From: CADEEV01 sp032127875
GTDB lineage: Bacteria > Acidobacteriota > Vicinamibacteria > Fen-336
DNA length: 64,000 nt
Assembly (NCBI GenBank): GCA_032127875.1
Contig: JAQBHI010000093.1
Span: forward strand, 1 to 64,000
Direction: 5' to 3'
Part shown: positions 43,308-51,907 of the stretch, in pieces
How positions within the stretch are numbered: the first letter of the stretch is position 1
Layout of the letters: each line of letters starts with the position of its first letter
Notes under the pieces: generated by a model
Databases searched by the model: none
What the model was told of the DNA's origin: nothing
The model's input: only the letters and a program-made list of their open reading frames with translations
Translations under genes and position numbers: made by a program

Positions 43308-43371
43308 GGCAGCGGAGCGCCGGATTCACTCTGGCGCGGAGCGACTGGGGGGAGCCCGAAGGGCGCGGGGG
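43308..43371 (+). repeat. Dispersed intergenic hairpin element, first of a tandem pair
   Basis: Starts GGCAGCGGAGCG. Stem 1 GCGCCGGA / TCTGGCGC (one G-T pair), then GGGGGGAG, then a small hairpin GCCC-GAA-GGGC and a G-rich end. Core of 64 nt repeated almost exactly at 43401; this copy lacks the C-run tail. Confidence 0.85.
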
Positions 43372-43400
43372 CGCGGATGGCGCTCGAGCCGCGGGTCGTT

Positions 43401-43491
43401 GGCAGCGGAGCGCCGGATTCACTCTGGCGCGGAGCGACTGGGGGGGAGCCCGAAGGGCGCGGGGGGGTGCATGGGTCCGTACCCCCCCCGA
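43401..43491 (+). repeat. Dispersed intergenic hairpin element, second of a tandem pair (full length)
   Basis: Same core as 43308-43371 with one extra G in the G-run, followed by the complete tail ending GTCCGTACCCCCCCC. The final C-run can pair with the preceding G-run, enclosing the small hairpin. It lies between two convergent gene ends (43305 and 43497), the place for a bidirectional terminator. Confidence 0.85.
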
Positions 43492-43496
43492 ACTGA

Positions 43497-45806
43497 CTAC
43501 TTGATGCAGACGGCGCGGACTTGCTTGAAGTCCGTGACGCCGCCGATGACTTTCTGGATGCCGTCCTGCAGCAGCGTCGTCATGCCGTCGCGCTGCGCCT
43601 GCTTGCGCAGCTCTTCGATCGGCTCGCGCTTCTGGATGCGGCGCTTGATCTCGTCGGTGCCGACCAGCAGTTCATGGATGCCCATGCGGCCCTTGTAGCC
43701 CGTGTTGCCACACTTCGTGCAGCCCTTCGGGCGGAACAGCTTGAAATCGGCTGAGTACCTCACGCCCAGCGTGTCCCAGTGTTCGAGGCCGTAGTCCTGC
43801 ATCAGCTCCGCGAACTCTTCCTGGGTCGGGTTGTACTCTTCCTTGCATTCCTTGCACAGTGTCCTGGTGAGGCGCTGTGCCATGATCCCGAGCAGGGCGT
43901 CGGCGAAGTTGAACGGATCGATGTCCATGTCGAGCAGGCGCGTGATGGTTTCGGGCGCCGAGTTCGTATGCAGCGTCGAGAACACCAGGTGGCCCGTGAG
44001 CGAAGCCTCGATGCCCGTGGCCGCCGTCTCGTGGTCGCGCATTTCACCGACCATGATCACGTCGGGGTCGGCGCGCAGGAAGGCGCGCATCGCCACGGCG
44101 AACGTGAAGTCGATCTTCGGATGGACCTGTACCTGGCGCAGCCCGGCCTGCGTGATTTCGACCGGGTCTTCCGCCGTCCAGATCTTCATGTCGATGGTGT
44201 TGATGTAGCCCAGGCCCGAGTGCAGTGTCGTGGTCTTGCCGGAGCCGGTCGGGCCCACGACGAGAGCGATGCCGTAAGGCTTCGAGAGCATCTTCTGGAA
44301 CTCGGAAAGGTTGCGCGCTGAAAAGCCCATCTTCTCGAGCGGTAGCGGCTTCGAAGCGGCCAGGATGCGCATCACGATGTCCTCGTTGCCCCCCGAGGTC
44401 GGAATCGTGGCGACGCGCAGCTCGATGGTGCCCATCGGTCCCCTGAAGCGGATCTTGCCGTCCTGGGGCTTGCGCTTCTCCGAGATGTCGAGCTTCGACA
44501 TGATCTTGAAGCGTTGCACTATCGCGTTTCTGTGCGCCGGCGGGATCTCGATGTACTTCTGGCAATCGCCGTCGACGCGCAGTCTCACCACCGTGGGCGC
44601 CGTCTTCCCGTAGGGCTCGAGGTGGATGTCCGAGGCGCCCCTGTTGTAGGCGTCGATGATGATCTGGTTCGCGAGCTTGACGATGCCGCTGTCGGTCTCG
44701 TCCACCTCGGGCGGCGCGCTCGGGTCCTCGCTGCCTTCGAGCTCGTCCTCCTCGCCGCTGCCCAGCTCCATGATGATGCGACCGAGGTCCTGCTCCTGGA
44801 TGGCCGAGGCCCCGGCCGTCTCGCCGTAGCTGGCCTTGATGTATTCCAGGATGTCGAGCCGCAGGCCCACCATGAACTCGTGGCGGGGCGCCAGGTTCAT
44901 GGCCTTGATCGCGTCCAGGCGAGTCAGGTCGTAGGGATCTTCTACCGCTACGAACAGCGTGCCCGCCTTCTTCTCGGCCGGCGCGCACATGTTCTTCTTG
45001 AGCAACTCCGGCGTGAGCCGGGCCATGATGTCCTGTGGGATGGTGTGGCCTGCGGGCTCCCAGAACTGACAGTTGTAGAACTGGCTGAGGGCCTTGCCGA
45101 TCTCCTCTTTGGGGATCTTGAAGTCCTCCATCAGCACCTGCGCCGGATCGATCTGGTTCACGCGCGCCGATGAGATCGCGTTCTCGATGTCCTTCTCGGA
45201 CACGAGCCCTTTGTCGAGCAGCGCGCCGTATTTCGAGGGTTTGTTCGAGCGCGTGGCCCGGTGCTGGTTGTAGAACGCGATGCCGAGGATCTTCGAGAGC
45301 TCCTCGGCGGCCTCCTCGTCTTTCGCCGTGAAGGCGGCCCCGGTGCGCTTGTTGATGAGCTGCAGCACGCCGAGCAGGTACTTCTCGAACAGGATCGGGG
45401 TGGCCAGCACCTGGCCCGTGCGGAAGCCCGAGGCCTTGTCCCAGCGCGAGTCGAATTTCAGGTTCGGGTGGAGGCGTGTGAGCTCGGCGGCGTCGTAGGC
45501 GCTCTTGACGTTCGCGGTCTTGCGGGAGAGCGCCGTGAAGCCCGCGATCGAGCCGAAGGTCTTGGCGACGCGGATCTCCTTGACCTCGGCCCCGGCCTTG
45601 AGCAACGAGAACAGCTCCTGGTTCTTGGTGTCGAGCGCGAAGATCGTGACCCGCTCGGCATCCACCAGGTCGAGCATCTTGTCCTTGATGTCGACGAGGA
45701 TCTCCTGGATGCCGGGAGCGGAGTTGATCATGTTGGCGATCTCGATCAGCCGCTTGCGGTAGGACAGCTCCTTCTGGGTCGAGTCCGCTGCGGTCCGGGT
45801 GCTCAT
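43497..45806 (-). CDS. GAF-MshEN-PilB/GspE family ATPase
   Basis: 769 aa from ATG 45806, with GAGGAGG 8 nt upstream. N-terminal GAF domain (~15-165: RLIEIANMINSAPGIQEILV, LLGVLQLINKRTG), MshEN domain (~175-310), then a linker with many acidic residues and the T2SSE ATPase (~385-765). Walker A GPTGSGKTTTL, ATPase Asp box TAEDPVEI, Walker B PDVIMVGEMRDHET, His box TGHLVFSTLHTNS, and zinc Cys pairs CKEC and CTKC. The GAF domain could bind a small ligand and tune pilus extension. Found away from the pilus operon; its platform partner may be elsewhere. Confidence 0.93.
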   Translation of the reverse strand: MSTRTAADSTQKELSYRKRLIEIANMINSAPGIQEILVDIKDKMLDLVDAERVTIFALDTKNQELFSLLKAGAEVKEIRVAKTFGSIAGFTALSRKTANVKSAYDAAELTRLHPNLKFDSRWDKASGFRTGQVLATPILFEKYLLGVLQLINKRTGAAFTAKDEEAAEELSKILGIAFYNQHRATRSNKPSKYGALLDKGLVSEKDIENAISSARVNQIDPAQVLMEDFKIPKEEIGKALSQFYNCQFWEPAGHTIPQDIMARLTPELLKKNMCAPAEKKAGTLFVAVEDPYDLTRLDAIKAMNLAPRHEFMVGLRLDILEYIKASYGETAGASAIQEQDLGRIIMELGSGEEDELEGSEDPSAPPEVDETDSGIVKLANQIIIDAYNRGASDIHLEPYGKTAPTVVRLRVDGDCQKYIEIPPAHRNAIVQRFKIMSKLDISEKRKPQDGKIRFRGPMGTIELRVATIPTSGGNEDIVMRILAASKPLPLEKMGFSARNLSEFQKMLSKPYGIALVVGPTGSGKTTTLHSGLGYINTIDMKIWTAEDPVEITQAGLRQVQVHPKIDFTFAVAMRAFLRADPDVIMVGEMRDHETAATGIEASLTGHLVFSTLHTNSAPETITRLLDMDIDPFNFADALLGIMAQRLTRTLCKECKEEYNPTQEEFAELMQDYGLEHWDTLGVRYSADFKLFRPKGCTKCGNTGYKGRMGIHELLVGTDEIKRRIQKREPIEELRKQAQRDGMTTLLQDGIQKVIGGVTDFKQVRAVCIK

Positions 45807-45851
45807 CAGGCCGGCCTCCTCAAGATTCCGCGAAGGGCGTTGATGCAGTTG

Positions 45852-45880
45852 AGGATAAGCGTCCGACCCAGAGGGGTCAA
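45852..45880 (-). promoter_or_regulatory. Strong putative sigma70 promoter of the GAF-PilB ATPase gene
   Basis: Minus-strand TTGACC (45880-45875), 17-bp spacer, TATCCT (45857-45852); expected start near 45845 and a leader of about 40 nt with a good Shine-Dalgarno. The best promoter match in the window, and close to that of the M23 gene (TTGACC/TATACT). Confidence 0.65.
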
Positions 45881-45988
45881 GGGGGAGTCGGGCTGCGGCC
45901 CCGAGTGTAGACTTCGGAGGGTGGCTCGAAACGACCTGAAAGGCTCCGGGCCGGAGGGCTTGGTGCGCCGATTCCTCGAGCCGAACGC

Positions 45989-47503
45989 TTGAGGCGGCTT
46001 CATTTCTACGCCGCCCTGTGCGCGATCCTGCTGGCGGCCGCCGCACTCCGCGGCCAGCGCCTTGGCGAGCCCAGCTATTGGCTGGACGAGTTTTTCAGCC
46101 TGCAGGCGAGCAACGGTTTAGCGAACGGAGCATGGCGCTCGGGCGCGCGCCAGTTGCACGAGCCGCCGCCCAGGTTCACGCAGCTCGACGCCGCTCGACC
46201 CTGGTCCGCGATCGGTCCCGCCCTGCGCACTGACAACCACCCGCCGCTCTACTTCGCGCTGCTGCGCCTGTGGCGGATCGTGCTCGGCGACGGCGAAGCA
46301 GCCACCCGCTCTCTCTCGTGCCTGGCCTCACTGGCGGCTTTGTGGCTGCTCGCCGAAGGCGTGCGCCTGCGGCATGGAGGGGCGGCGGGGCTGTTGGGGG
46401 CGCTGCTCATGGCCGTGAGCCCGGTGCAGGTCGAGTACGCGCGAGAAGCACGCGGCTACGCGCTGGCCACCGCCTTCGTAGTCGGCGCCGCTGTGGCGCT
46501 TGCTCGCCTGCAGCGCCACGGCCCGCACCGGCGCCGCAGCGTGGCGCTCGGTCTGGCGGCGCTCGGGGCGCTGGCGACGCACTACTATGCGGCAGGTCCG
46601 CTGCTGGGGCTCGGCGTCTACGCCCTGGTCGCCCTGCGCGGGGCGCCGCGCCGCGCGGCCGTCGCGGGCCTGCTGCTGGCGCTCGCCCTTTTCGTCGCCG
46701 CCTGGGGGCCGGTGCTCCTGGCGCAGCGCGGCCACGTGTACGCGAACAACTCTTGGGTCTTCGAACCCTCGGCAGGCCACGTGGCGCTGACACTGAGCCG
46801 GCTGTTTTCCCTCCCCGCCAGCCTGCTCGCTCCATCTGTCTCGCCACGGCTGGCGCCGACCGCTGCAGCGCTGCTGTGGCTGACGATGTGCGTGGCTGCG
46901 TGGCGCCGACCCGGGGCGCGTCTGTGGCTCGCGTGGTGGCTCGGAGGCGTGCTCTTCGTAACCGCAGTCGACCTCACCACCGACAGCGGGCAGTTGAACG
47001 TCCTGCGCTACACGTTTTTCGTCGCGCCGGCGCTGCTGGCAATGCTGGCGGCGCTCGCCGAGCCCGCGGCGCAGAGTGCGAGGCGCTGGAACCCTGCCGG
47101 CGCCGGCCTTGCACTGGCGGTGGCGGTCAGTGGCCTCGGACAACTCCCCGGGGTGCATGCTTCGAACCACACTCCCTGGCGCGAGTTCGCACGCCTGCTC
47201 GACCGTGCCGCGCACGCAGGCGAGCCGATCGTGGTCGCGAACGATGCCTGGCTGGCCGGCCGCGAGGCCTACCGCGCGCTGCTGCACTACGCCTGGGCTC
47301 CAAGGCGTGCGTTCGTGCTGACGACAGGGCCGCCAAGCGCCAGTGTGCTCGAAGAGCTGCGCCGCCGCGCGGCGCTCTGGCTCGTGGTGCCTTTTCCATT
47401 GGCTGTGGCCCCCTCGGAGCTGTTTCCTTCCGCGCGCGTCGAAGAGCGGATCGAGTGGCCCGATGTCGCGATGCTGTATCGCCTGTCGCTCAGGGCGAAG
47501 TAG
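45989..47503 (+). CDS. GT-C family glycosyltransferase (GT39-like), first of a tandem pair
   Basis: 504 aa, TTG start (no ATG/GTG nearby). About ten to eleven membrane helices. First periplasmic loop has the acidic motif PSYWLDEFFSLQ and a second conserved loop TDNHPPLYFALLRLW, both typical of ArnT/PMT-type enzymes that take sugars from polyprenyl phosphate. C-terminal ~120 residues form a soluble domain. About 180 bp upstream hold the promoter of the divergent ATPase and nothing else I can name. Paralogue of the next gene. Confidence 0.85.
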   Translation: MRRLHFYAALCAILLAAAALRGQRLGEPSYWLDEFFSLQASNGLANGAWRSGARQLHEPPPRFTQLDAARPWSAIGPALRTDNHPPLYFALLRLWRIVLGDGEAATRSLSCLASLAALWLLAEGVRLRHGGAAGLLGALLMAVSPVQVEYAREARGYALATAFVVGAAVALARLQRHGPHRRRSVALGLAALGALATHYYAAGPLLGLGVYALVALRGAPRRAAVAGLLLALALFVAAWGPVLLAQRGHVYANNSWVFEPSAGHVALTLSRLFSLPASLLAPSVSPRLAPTAAALLWLTMCVAAWRRPGARLWLAWWLGGVLFVTAVDLTTDSGQLNVLRYTFFVAPALLAMLAALAEPAAQSARRWNPAGAGLALAVAVSGLGQLPGVHASNHTPWREFARLLDRAAHAGEPIVVANDAWLAGREAYRALLHYAWAPRRAFVLTTGPPSASVLEELRRRAALWLVVPFPLAVAPSELFPSARVEERIEWPDVAMLYRLSLRAK

Positions 47504-47514
47504 CATCCGAGATC

Positions 47515-49011
47515 GTGAGCGCTGCCTGGCGAGAACGCCTGGCCCTGGCGGGGGTCTTGATACTGGCCGCTGCGCTGCGCCTCCACGCTCTCGATCGCAG
47601 CGCTTACTGGAGCGACGAATTCGCGAGCCTCGTCGCGAGCAACGGCCAGCTCGTGTGGGCGAACCAGCCCCGCCCCGGCTCGTTCCCGCCGACAAGGCCG
47701 CGTCCGACTCGCATCGCGGACGCTCTGCCGACTCCCCAGATCGCCTACGCCCTCGTCGAGGACAACCACCCGCCGCTCTACTTTCTGGTCTTGCGTGGCT
47801 GGCGCTGGCGGTTCGGCGACGACGAGCGCGCCACGCGCAGCCTCTCAGTGCTCGCCTCGCTCTGCGCCCTCGCGCTCTTCTTCGACGGGGTGCGCTCGCT
47901 CCTGGGGAGCACTGCCGGTCTGTGGGCGGCTCTACTGCTGGCCGTGGCGCTCCCTGATATCGCCCTCGCCCGAGAGACGCGCAGCTATTCGCTGTTGCTG
48001 CTCTGCTTGATGGCAGCGGTGGCCGCCCTGGCGCGCCTGGAGGCGCGCGGCGCGGGACCTCGCCGAGCAGTGCTGCTCGCCGTGGCGGCCCTGGCCGCGA
48101 TGCTCACCCACTACTTCGCTGCCTTCGCCCTTGGCCCGCTGGCCGTTCACGCGTGCTTCCGCCTGGAAAAGGCTGCGCGACGCCAGGCGCTGCTCGCCCT
48201 GCTGTTGGCGGCCGGGGTATTCCTTGCCGCCTGGGGCCCATTCGTCTGGTATTCGCGCCAGGCGGCCGTCGAGAATGCCGACTGGCTCGCGGCCGTGGGC
48301 AGCACGCCCTCGGCCCAGACCCTGGCGCGCCTCGCGGGTCTCCCGTGGCGTCTGCTCGCGGGGCCGATCTGGGCGCAGACGCCCGGTGCGGCGTGGCCCG
48401 CCGCTTTGTACCTGGGAGCGCTGGCGGTCGTGTGGCGTCGACCCCGTGCGCTCTTGTGGTTCGCACTCTTCGTCGGCGTGATCGGTTTCGTCGTCGCGCT
48501 CGACCTGACCCGCGAGACGCGCCAACTCGTCGTGCTACGCTACGTCTTGCCGGCGACGCCCGCGGCCTGCGCCCTGCTTGCGGCCTGCGCCGCCGCTGGC
48601 GGCCGGCTGCTGCGGCACGCCGTGCCGGCGGCAGCGGGCCTCGCGCTGCTCCTGAACGTTCCCGCCGCGTATCCGCAACCCGAGGCACACTGGCGCCGCC
48701 TGGTGCGGATCCTCGAGCGCAGTGCCGGACCCAATCAGCCGCTGGCACTCACCTTTCGCGACCGGGACATGCCGCAGCTGTATCGAGCCTTCAACCACTA
48801 CGGCGTCGGGCCACGGAGGCTATTCGTCTTCACTCGACAGCCCAGCCCGCTGGCTCTTTCGAGGTTGCCTCGCGCCTCGTCGTTCTGGCTCATCAGCGAC
48901 GCGGATCCGCTGGCGCTGATTCCCGGTTGCCGCATCGAAGAACAACTGGACCGCGCCGGCTTGCCCTCGGCATACCGGCTGACGCTCGCGGGCCTCGTCC
49001 CCGCTACTTGA
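47515..49011 (+). CDS. GT-C family glycosyltransferase (GT39-like), second of a tandem pair
   Basis: 498 aa from GTG 47515. Same plan as the upstream gene: SAYWSDEFASLVASNGQL, EDNHPPLYFLVLRGW, a helix-rich middle and a soluble tail (PLALTFRDRDMPQLYRAFNH). The shared helix and loop motifs show a local duplication. Its last 8 nt overlap the end of the convergent sulfatase-like gene. Acceptor and donor are unknown; a role in lipid or protein glycosylation is inference. Confidence 0.85.
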   Translation: MSAAWRERLALAGVLILAAALRLHALDRSAYWSDEFASLVASNGQLVWANQPRPGSFPPTRPRPTRIADALPTPQIAYALVEDNHPPLYFLVLRGWRWRFGDDERATRSLSVLASLCALALFFDGVRSLLGSTAGLWAALLLAVALPDIALARETRSYSLLLLCLMAAVAALARLEARGAGPRRAVLLAVAALAAMLTHYFAAFALGPLAVHACFRLEKAARRQALLALLLAAGVFLAAWGPFVWYSRQAAVENADWLAAVGSTPSAQTLARLAGLPWRLLAGPIWAQTPGAAWPAALYLGALAVVWRRPRALLWFALFVGVIGFVVALDLTRETRQLVVLRYVLPATPAACALLAACAAAGGRLLRHAVPAAAGLALLLNVPAAYPQPEAHWRRLVRILERSAGPNQPLALTFRDRDMPQLYRAFNHYGVGPRRLFVFTRQPSPLALSRLPRASSFWLISDADPLALIPGCRIEEQLDRAGLPSAYRLTLAGLVPAT

Positions 49012-50377
49012 TGTAGCCGAGCGCTCGGAGTTCCTCTTCCGTGGTGGTGTCGAACGGACGCTCGGGCAGGCGGCTACCCTCGCGTCGCAGCCTGGTCCAG
49101 GTCTCGCGGGTCAGCGAGGCCAGCCGCTCCTTCAAGGGCGACGGGGCCTTCACGAGATTCGCGAGCTCGAGCGGATCCTTGCGAAGATCGTAGAACTCGT
49201 CCCCGCCCTGGCTGTGGGCGATGTACTTCCAGTCGAGGTCGAAAACGGCGAACACCTCGCCCCGCTCCCAGAGGCGTCGCGCCTTGTCGGGGGGCCGCCG
49301 CTGGGCGAAGGCTCTGCTCGCGGGAAGGCGCCCGCTGCCTGTGAGCAGCGGGAGCAGCGAACGCCCCTCGCTCGTGAAGCCCGGCTGGGCCTGCGTCCTT
49401 CCCAGCAGCGCCGCGAGGGTCGGCATCACGTCCACGAGCCGCACGAGGGACGGGTCGCGGACGGCGCCCCGAAGCCCGTTGCCCGAGAAGACCAGCGGTA
49501 CGTGGAGTTGCTCGTCGTAGAGCAGGCGCCCGTGGCCCCATTCGGAATGATTGCCCAGCCCTTCGCCGTGATCTGCCGTGACGACCCACAGCGTCCCGCG
49601 CTTCCGCGAGTTCCCCTGCAGCTCCCCGGACAGCCGCGCAAGCTGCTCGTCGGTGAAGCGGATCTCCGCGTCGTACTTCTGGTAGCGCGCGGCGAGCTCT
49701 GCGGCGCTCTTGAAATAGGAGCGGGGCACACCCCATCTTGTCCAGGCCTCCCCGGCGAAGGCGGTCTGTGCGGCTCCCGACGCAAAGCGGAGCGCATCCA
49801 GGTGGCGAGTCGGGGCGCGGCTGGGCCCGTGCGCGTCGAACAGATGGATCCAGGCGAAGAAGCGGTCCGAGCTGGCGAGCCCTCGCATCCACTGGACGGC
49901 AGCCTGAACGGTCGCGTCTGCCTGCCGGTAGCGTCGGCCTCCACCCAGGTCGACGTGGGAGAAGCCTCGCGTGAGGCCCTCGAGAAACGCCACGCTCGTA
50001 AAGGCGGCGGTGCGGTAGCCCGCCGCGCCGAACAGCTCCGCGAGGGTGGTATAGCTTGGGCGCCCGCCCGCGCTGCCAGTTGCGGGGAAGCCCTGGCCGT
50101 TCACGAGCACCCCGTGCTGGGCGGGGTAGAGCCCTGTGAACATCGAGGCATGCGAGGGCGCCGTATGGGATGCGGGCGCGTAGGCTCGCTCGAAGAGCAC
50201 ACCCTCGCGCGCGAGCCGGTCGACGAAGGCGGACGTGGGGCGAGCGTAGCCGTAGCAGCCCAGGTGGTCCGCTCTGGTGGTGTCGAGCGTGACGAAGACT
50301 ACCGCGCGAGGCGTGTCCAAGGGGCGGACCGGCGCCGCCCCACACGCGGCCAGCAGCAGTGCGCCGCCAAGCAGCAC
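49004..50377 (-). CDS. Sulfatase/phosphodiesterase-superfamily lipoprotein
   Basis: 457 aa from GTG 50377, giving a clean lipoprotein signal (LLGGALLLAACG). GTG 50458 is possible but overlaps the kamA-like gene by 46 nt. Alkaline-phosphatase fold: VVFVTLDTTRADHLGCYGY (metal site), VVTADHGEGLGNHSEWGHG (metal site), WKYIAHS and the terminal EELRALGYIK. The nucleophile site reads SHTAPSHASMFTGLYP: Thr replaces the Cys/Ser that becomes formylglycine and His follows where Arg is usual. It may be a phosphatase or phosphoethanolamine-type enzyme, not a classical sulfatase. Confidence 0.82.
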   Translation of the reverse strand: MLLGGALLLAACGAAPVRPLDTPRAVVFVTLDTTRADHLGCYGYARPTSAFVDRLAREGVLFERAYAPASHTAPSHASMFTGLYPAQHGVLVNGQGFPATGSAGGRPSYTTLAELFGAAGYRTAAFTSVAFLEGLTRGFSHVDLGGGRRYRQADATVQAAVQWMRGLASSDRFFAWIHLFDAHGPSRAPTRHLDALRFASGAAQTAFAGEAWTRWGVPRSYFKSAAELAARYQKYDAEIRFTDEQLARLSGELQGNSRKRGTLWVVTADHGEGLGNHSEWGHGRLLYDEQLHVPLVFSGNGLRGAVRDPSLVRLVDVMPTLAALLGRTQAQPGFTSEGRSLLPLLTGSGRLPASRAFAQRRPPDKARRLWERGEVFAVFDLDWKYIAHSQGGDEFYDLRKDPLELANLVKAPSPLKERLASLTRETWTRLRREGSRLPERPFDTTTEEELRALGYIK

Positions 50378-50412
50378 CGGCCTGGGGCTGCTTGGCGTCG
50401 GCGCGGCTGGGC

Positions 50413-51810
50413 TCAGTGGTGCTTCGCTGGCGGGGGCGGTGGATTGCTCCGCCACCACGCCTGGCCGGACTCAGGGAGGGTGTAGATCGGATCGTAGTAC
50501 TCGTACAGGCGCGTCAGGGCGTTCTTGTCCTCGAACTCGATGCCGGTGCGGTAGTTCTTGGTCCAGTAGCTGACGCCCTTCTCGCGGTCGTACTCCCTGA
50601 GCTGATGGATCCAGCGCTTGCCGACGAAGGGCACGTCGCACACGATGCGCGGAGTCGCGAAGCCCGGCAGGTAGCCCATGATGTCGTGCTGGAGCTTTTG
50701 CGCCTCGGCGATCGACAGCCGCCAGTGCTCGGAGTTCGGGATCATGTCGCACTGGTAGAAGTAGTACGGCATGATCGCCGCGTGATCGAGCAGGAAGAAG
50801 CACAAGTCGAGCAGGTCCTTGGGTGTCGAGTTGGTGCCGCGCAGGATCACGCCCTGGTTGCGCACGTCGCGGAAGCCGGCGTCGAGCAGCATGCGCGCGG
50901 CGCGGCCGACCAGCGGCGTCACTTGCTGGGCGTGATTCGCGTGGGTATGGAAGGCGAGTGAGACGCCGCGCTCGCGCGCCTTCTTGGCGAGGCGCTGCAT
51001 GCCCTGCGTGACCTCGTCCTGCAGGAAGTGCTGCGGGATCCCGATCAGGCCCTTGGCGGCGAGCCGGATGTCGCGGATGTTGTCGACGTCCATCAGCGCG
51101 CCGACGAACGGCTCGAGCTGCTGGATCGGCATGTTCGCGATGTCGCCGCCCGAGACCACCACGTCGCGCACCTGCGGGGTCTTCTTCAGGTAGTCGAGGA
51201 TCTGCTGGTAGCGGTCCTTCTGCGGGACCTGGAAGCGCATCTTGGTGACCTGCGGCACGTCGTTGCCGACCAGGTCCATGCGCGTGCAGTGACCGCAATA
51301 CTGCGGGCACGTGGTCAGCACCTCGGCCAGCACCTTCGTGGGATAGCGGTGGGTGAGGCCCTCGACCGCCCACATCTCGGCCTCGTGCAGGCTGTCGCGC
51401 GAGGAGTGCGGGTGGCTGGGCCAGTCGGGGTGCCGGTCATCGAAGCAGGGCAGCATGTAGCGCCGCACAGGATCGTGCCAGAGGTCGGCGCCGTTCATGG
51501 TGTTGATCATCTGTGGCGGCACCAGCATCGACATCGTGGCGCGTTCGGAGATGTCCTTGGCTATGTCCTGGGCGAGGTCGTCGGGCAACTGCGGACCCAT
51601 CACCTCTTTCAGCTCCTTGAGGTTCTTGACGGTGTTCTTGCGCTGCCAGAGCGCCGATTCCCACTGCTCCCGGGTGACCTTCTTCCAGCCGGGGAAGCGC
51701 CGCCAGTCGGGCTCCACGAAGTCGCGTTCGACGGGATACTTGAAGGGCTGTTCGGCGGCGCCGACGTGGCCCGCTGGCGTCCAGACCGGGCGCGCTCTTG
51801 CGGTGCTCAT
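50413..51810 (-). CDS. kamA: KamA-family radical SAM aminomutase (lysine 2,3-aminomutase-like)
   Basis: 465 aa from ATG 51810; upstream in-frame starts to 51969 fall in the promoter region of the divergent gene. Radical SAM motif in TTCPQYCGHCTRMDLVG (CxxxCxxC), PLP-binding region with GTNSTPKDLLDLCFFLLDHA and CDMIPNSEHWR, and VRDVVVSGGDIANMP. Full-length aminomutase, much longer than EpmB. It interconverts L-lysine and beta-lysine, or acts on a related amino acid. Neither an AblB acetyltransferase nor the rest of a lysine fermentation pathway is nearby, so the product's fate is open. TAAAAT lies 8 nt before the ATG. Confidence 0.88.
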   Translation of the reverse strand: MSTARARPVWTPAGHVGAAEQPFKYPVERDFVEPDWRRFPGWKKVTREQWESALWQRKNTVKNLKELKEVMGPQLPDDLAQDIAKDISERATMSMLVPPQMINTMNGADLWHDPVRRYMLPCFDDRHPDWPSHPHSSRDSLHEAEMWAVEGLTHRYPTKVLAEVLTTCPQYCGHCTRMDLVGNDVPQVTKMRFQVPQKDRYQQILDYLKKTPQVRDVVVSGGDIANMPIQQLEPFVGALMDVDNIRDIRLAAKGLIGIPQHFLQDEVTQGMQRLAKKARERGVSLAFHTHANHAQQVTPLVGRAARMLLDAGFRDVRNQGVILRGTNSTPKDLLDLCFFLLDHAAIMPYYFYQCDMIPNSEHWRLSIAEAQKLQHDIMGYLPGFATPRIVCDVPFVGKRWIHQLREYDREKGVSYWTKNYRTGIEFEDKNALTRLYEYYDPIYTLPESGQAWWRSNPPPPPAKHH

Positions 51811-51849
51811 GGGCCGCGATTTTACATCTTTTTCGCAAACGACGGCGCC

Positions 51850-51878
51850 TTGAAAAGCCCCGGTCGTTCCCATATCGT
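51850..51878 (+). promoter_or_regulatory. Putative sigma70 promoter of the phosphofructokinase gene
   Basis: TTGAAA (51850-51855), 17-bp spacer, TATCGT (51873-51878); expected start ~51885, 23 nt before ATG 51908. It lies in the divergent kamA-pfk gap. Confidence 0.55.
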
Positions 51879-51907
51879 TCGCACACGGTGAGGGGCGCCA
51901 GAGCCAG

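Noticed and set aside
43308..43491. Tandem repeats considered as a CRISPR array
   Set aside because: Only two copies, with no regular spacers and no cas genes; related single copies lie elsewhere between genes.
45921..45992. A 23-codon leader ORF (GTG) overlapping the TTG start of the first glycosyltransferase
   Set aside because: GGAGG lies directly against the GTG with no spacing, and the peptide has no recognisable feature. Kept only as a possibility.
46270..47514. Upstream extension of the second glycosyltransferase frame to 46270
   Set aside because: It is a shadow of the first glycosyltransferase; the membrane protein pattern only begins at GTG 47515.
51811..51907. Lysine riboswitch upstream of the aminomutase
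   Set aside because: The gap is 97 bp and holds two promoters; it is too short and shows no L-box pattern.
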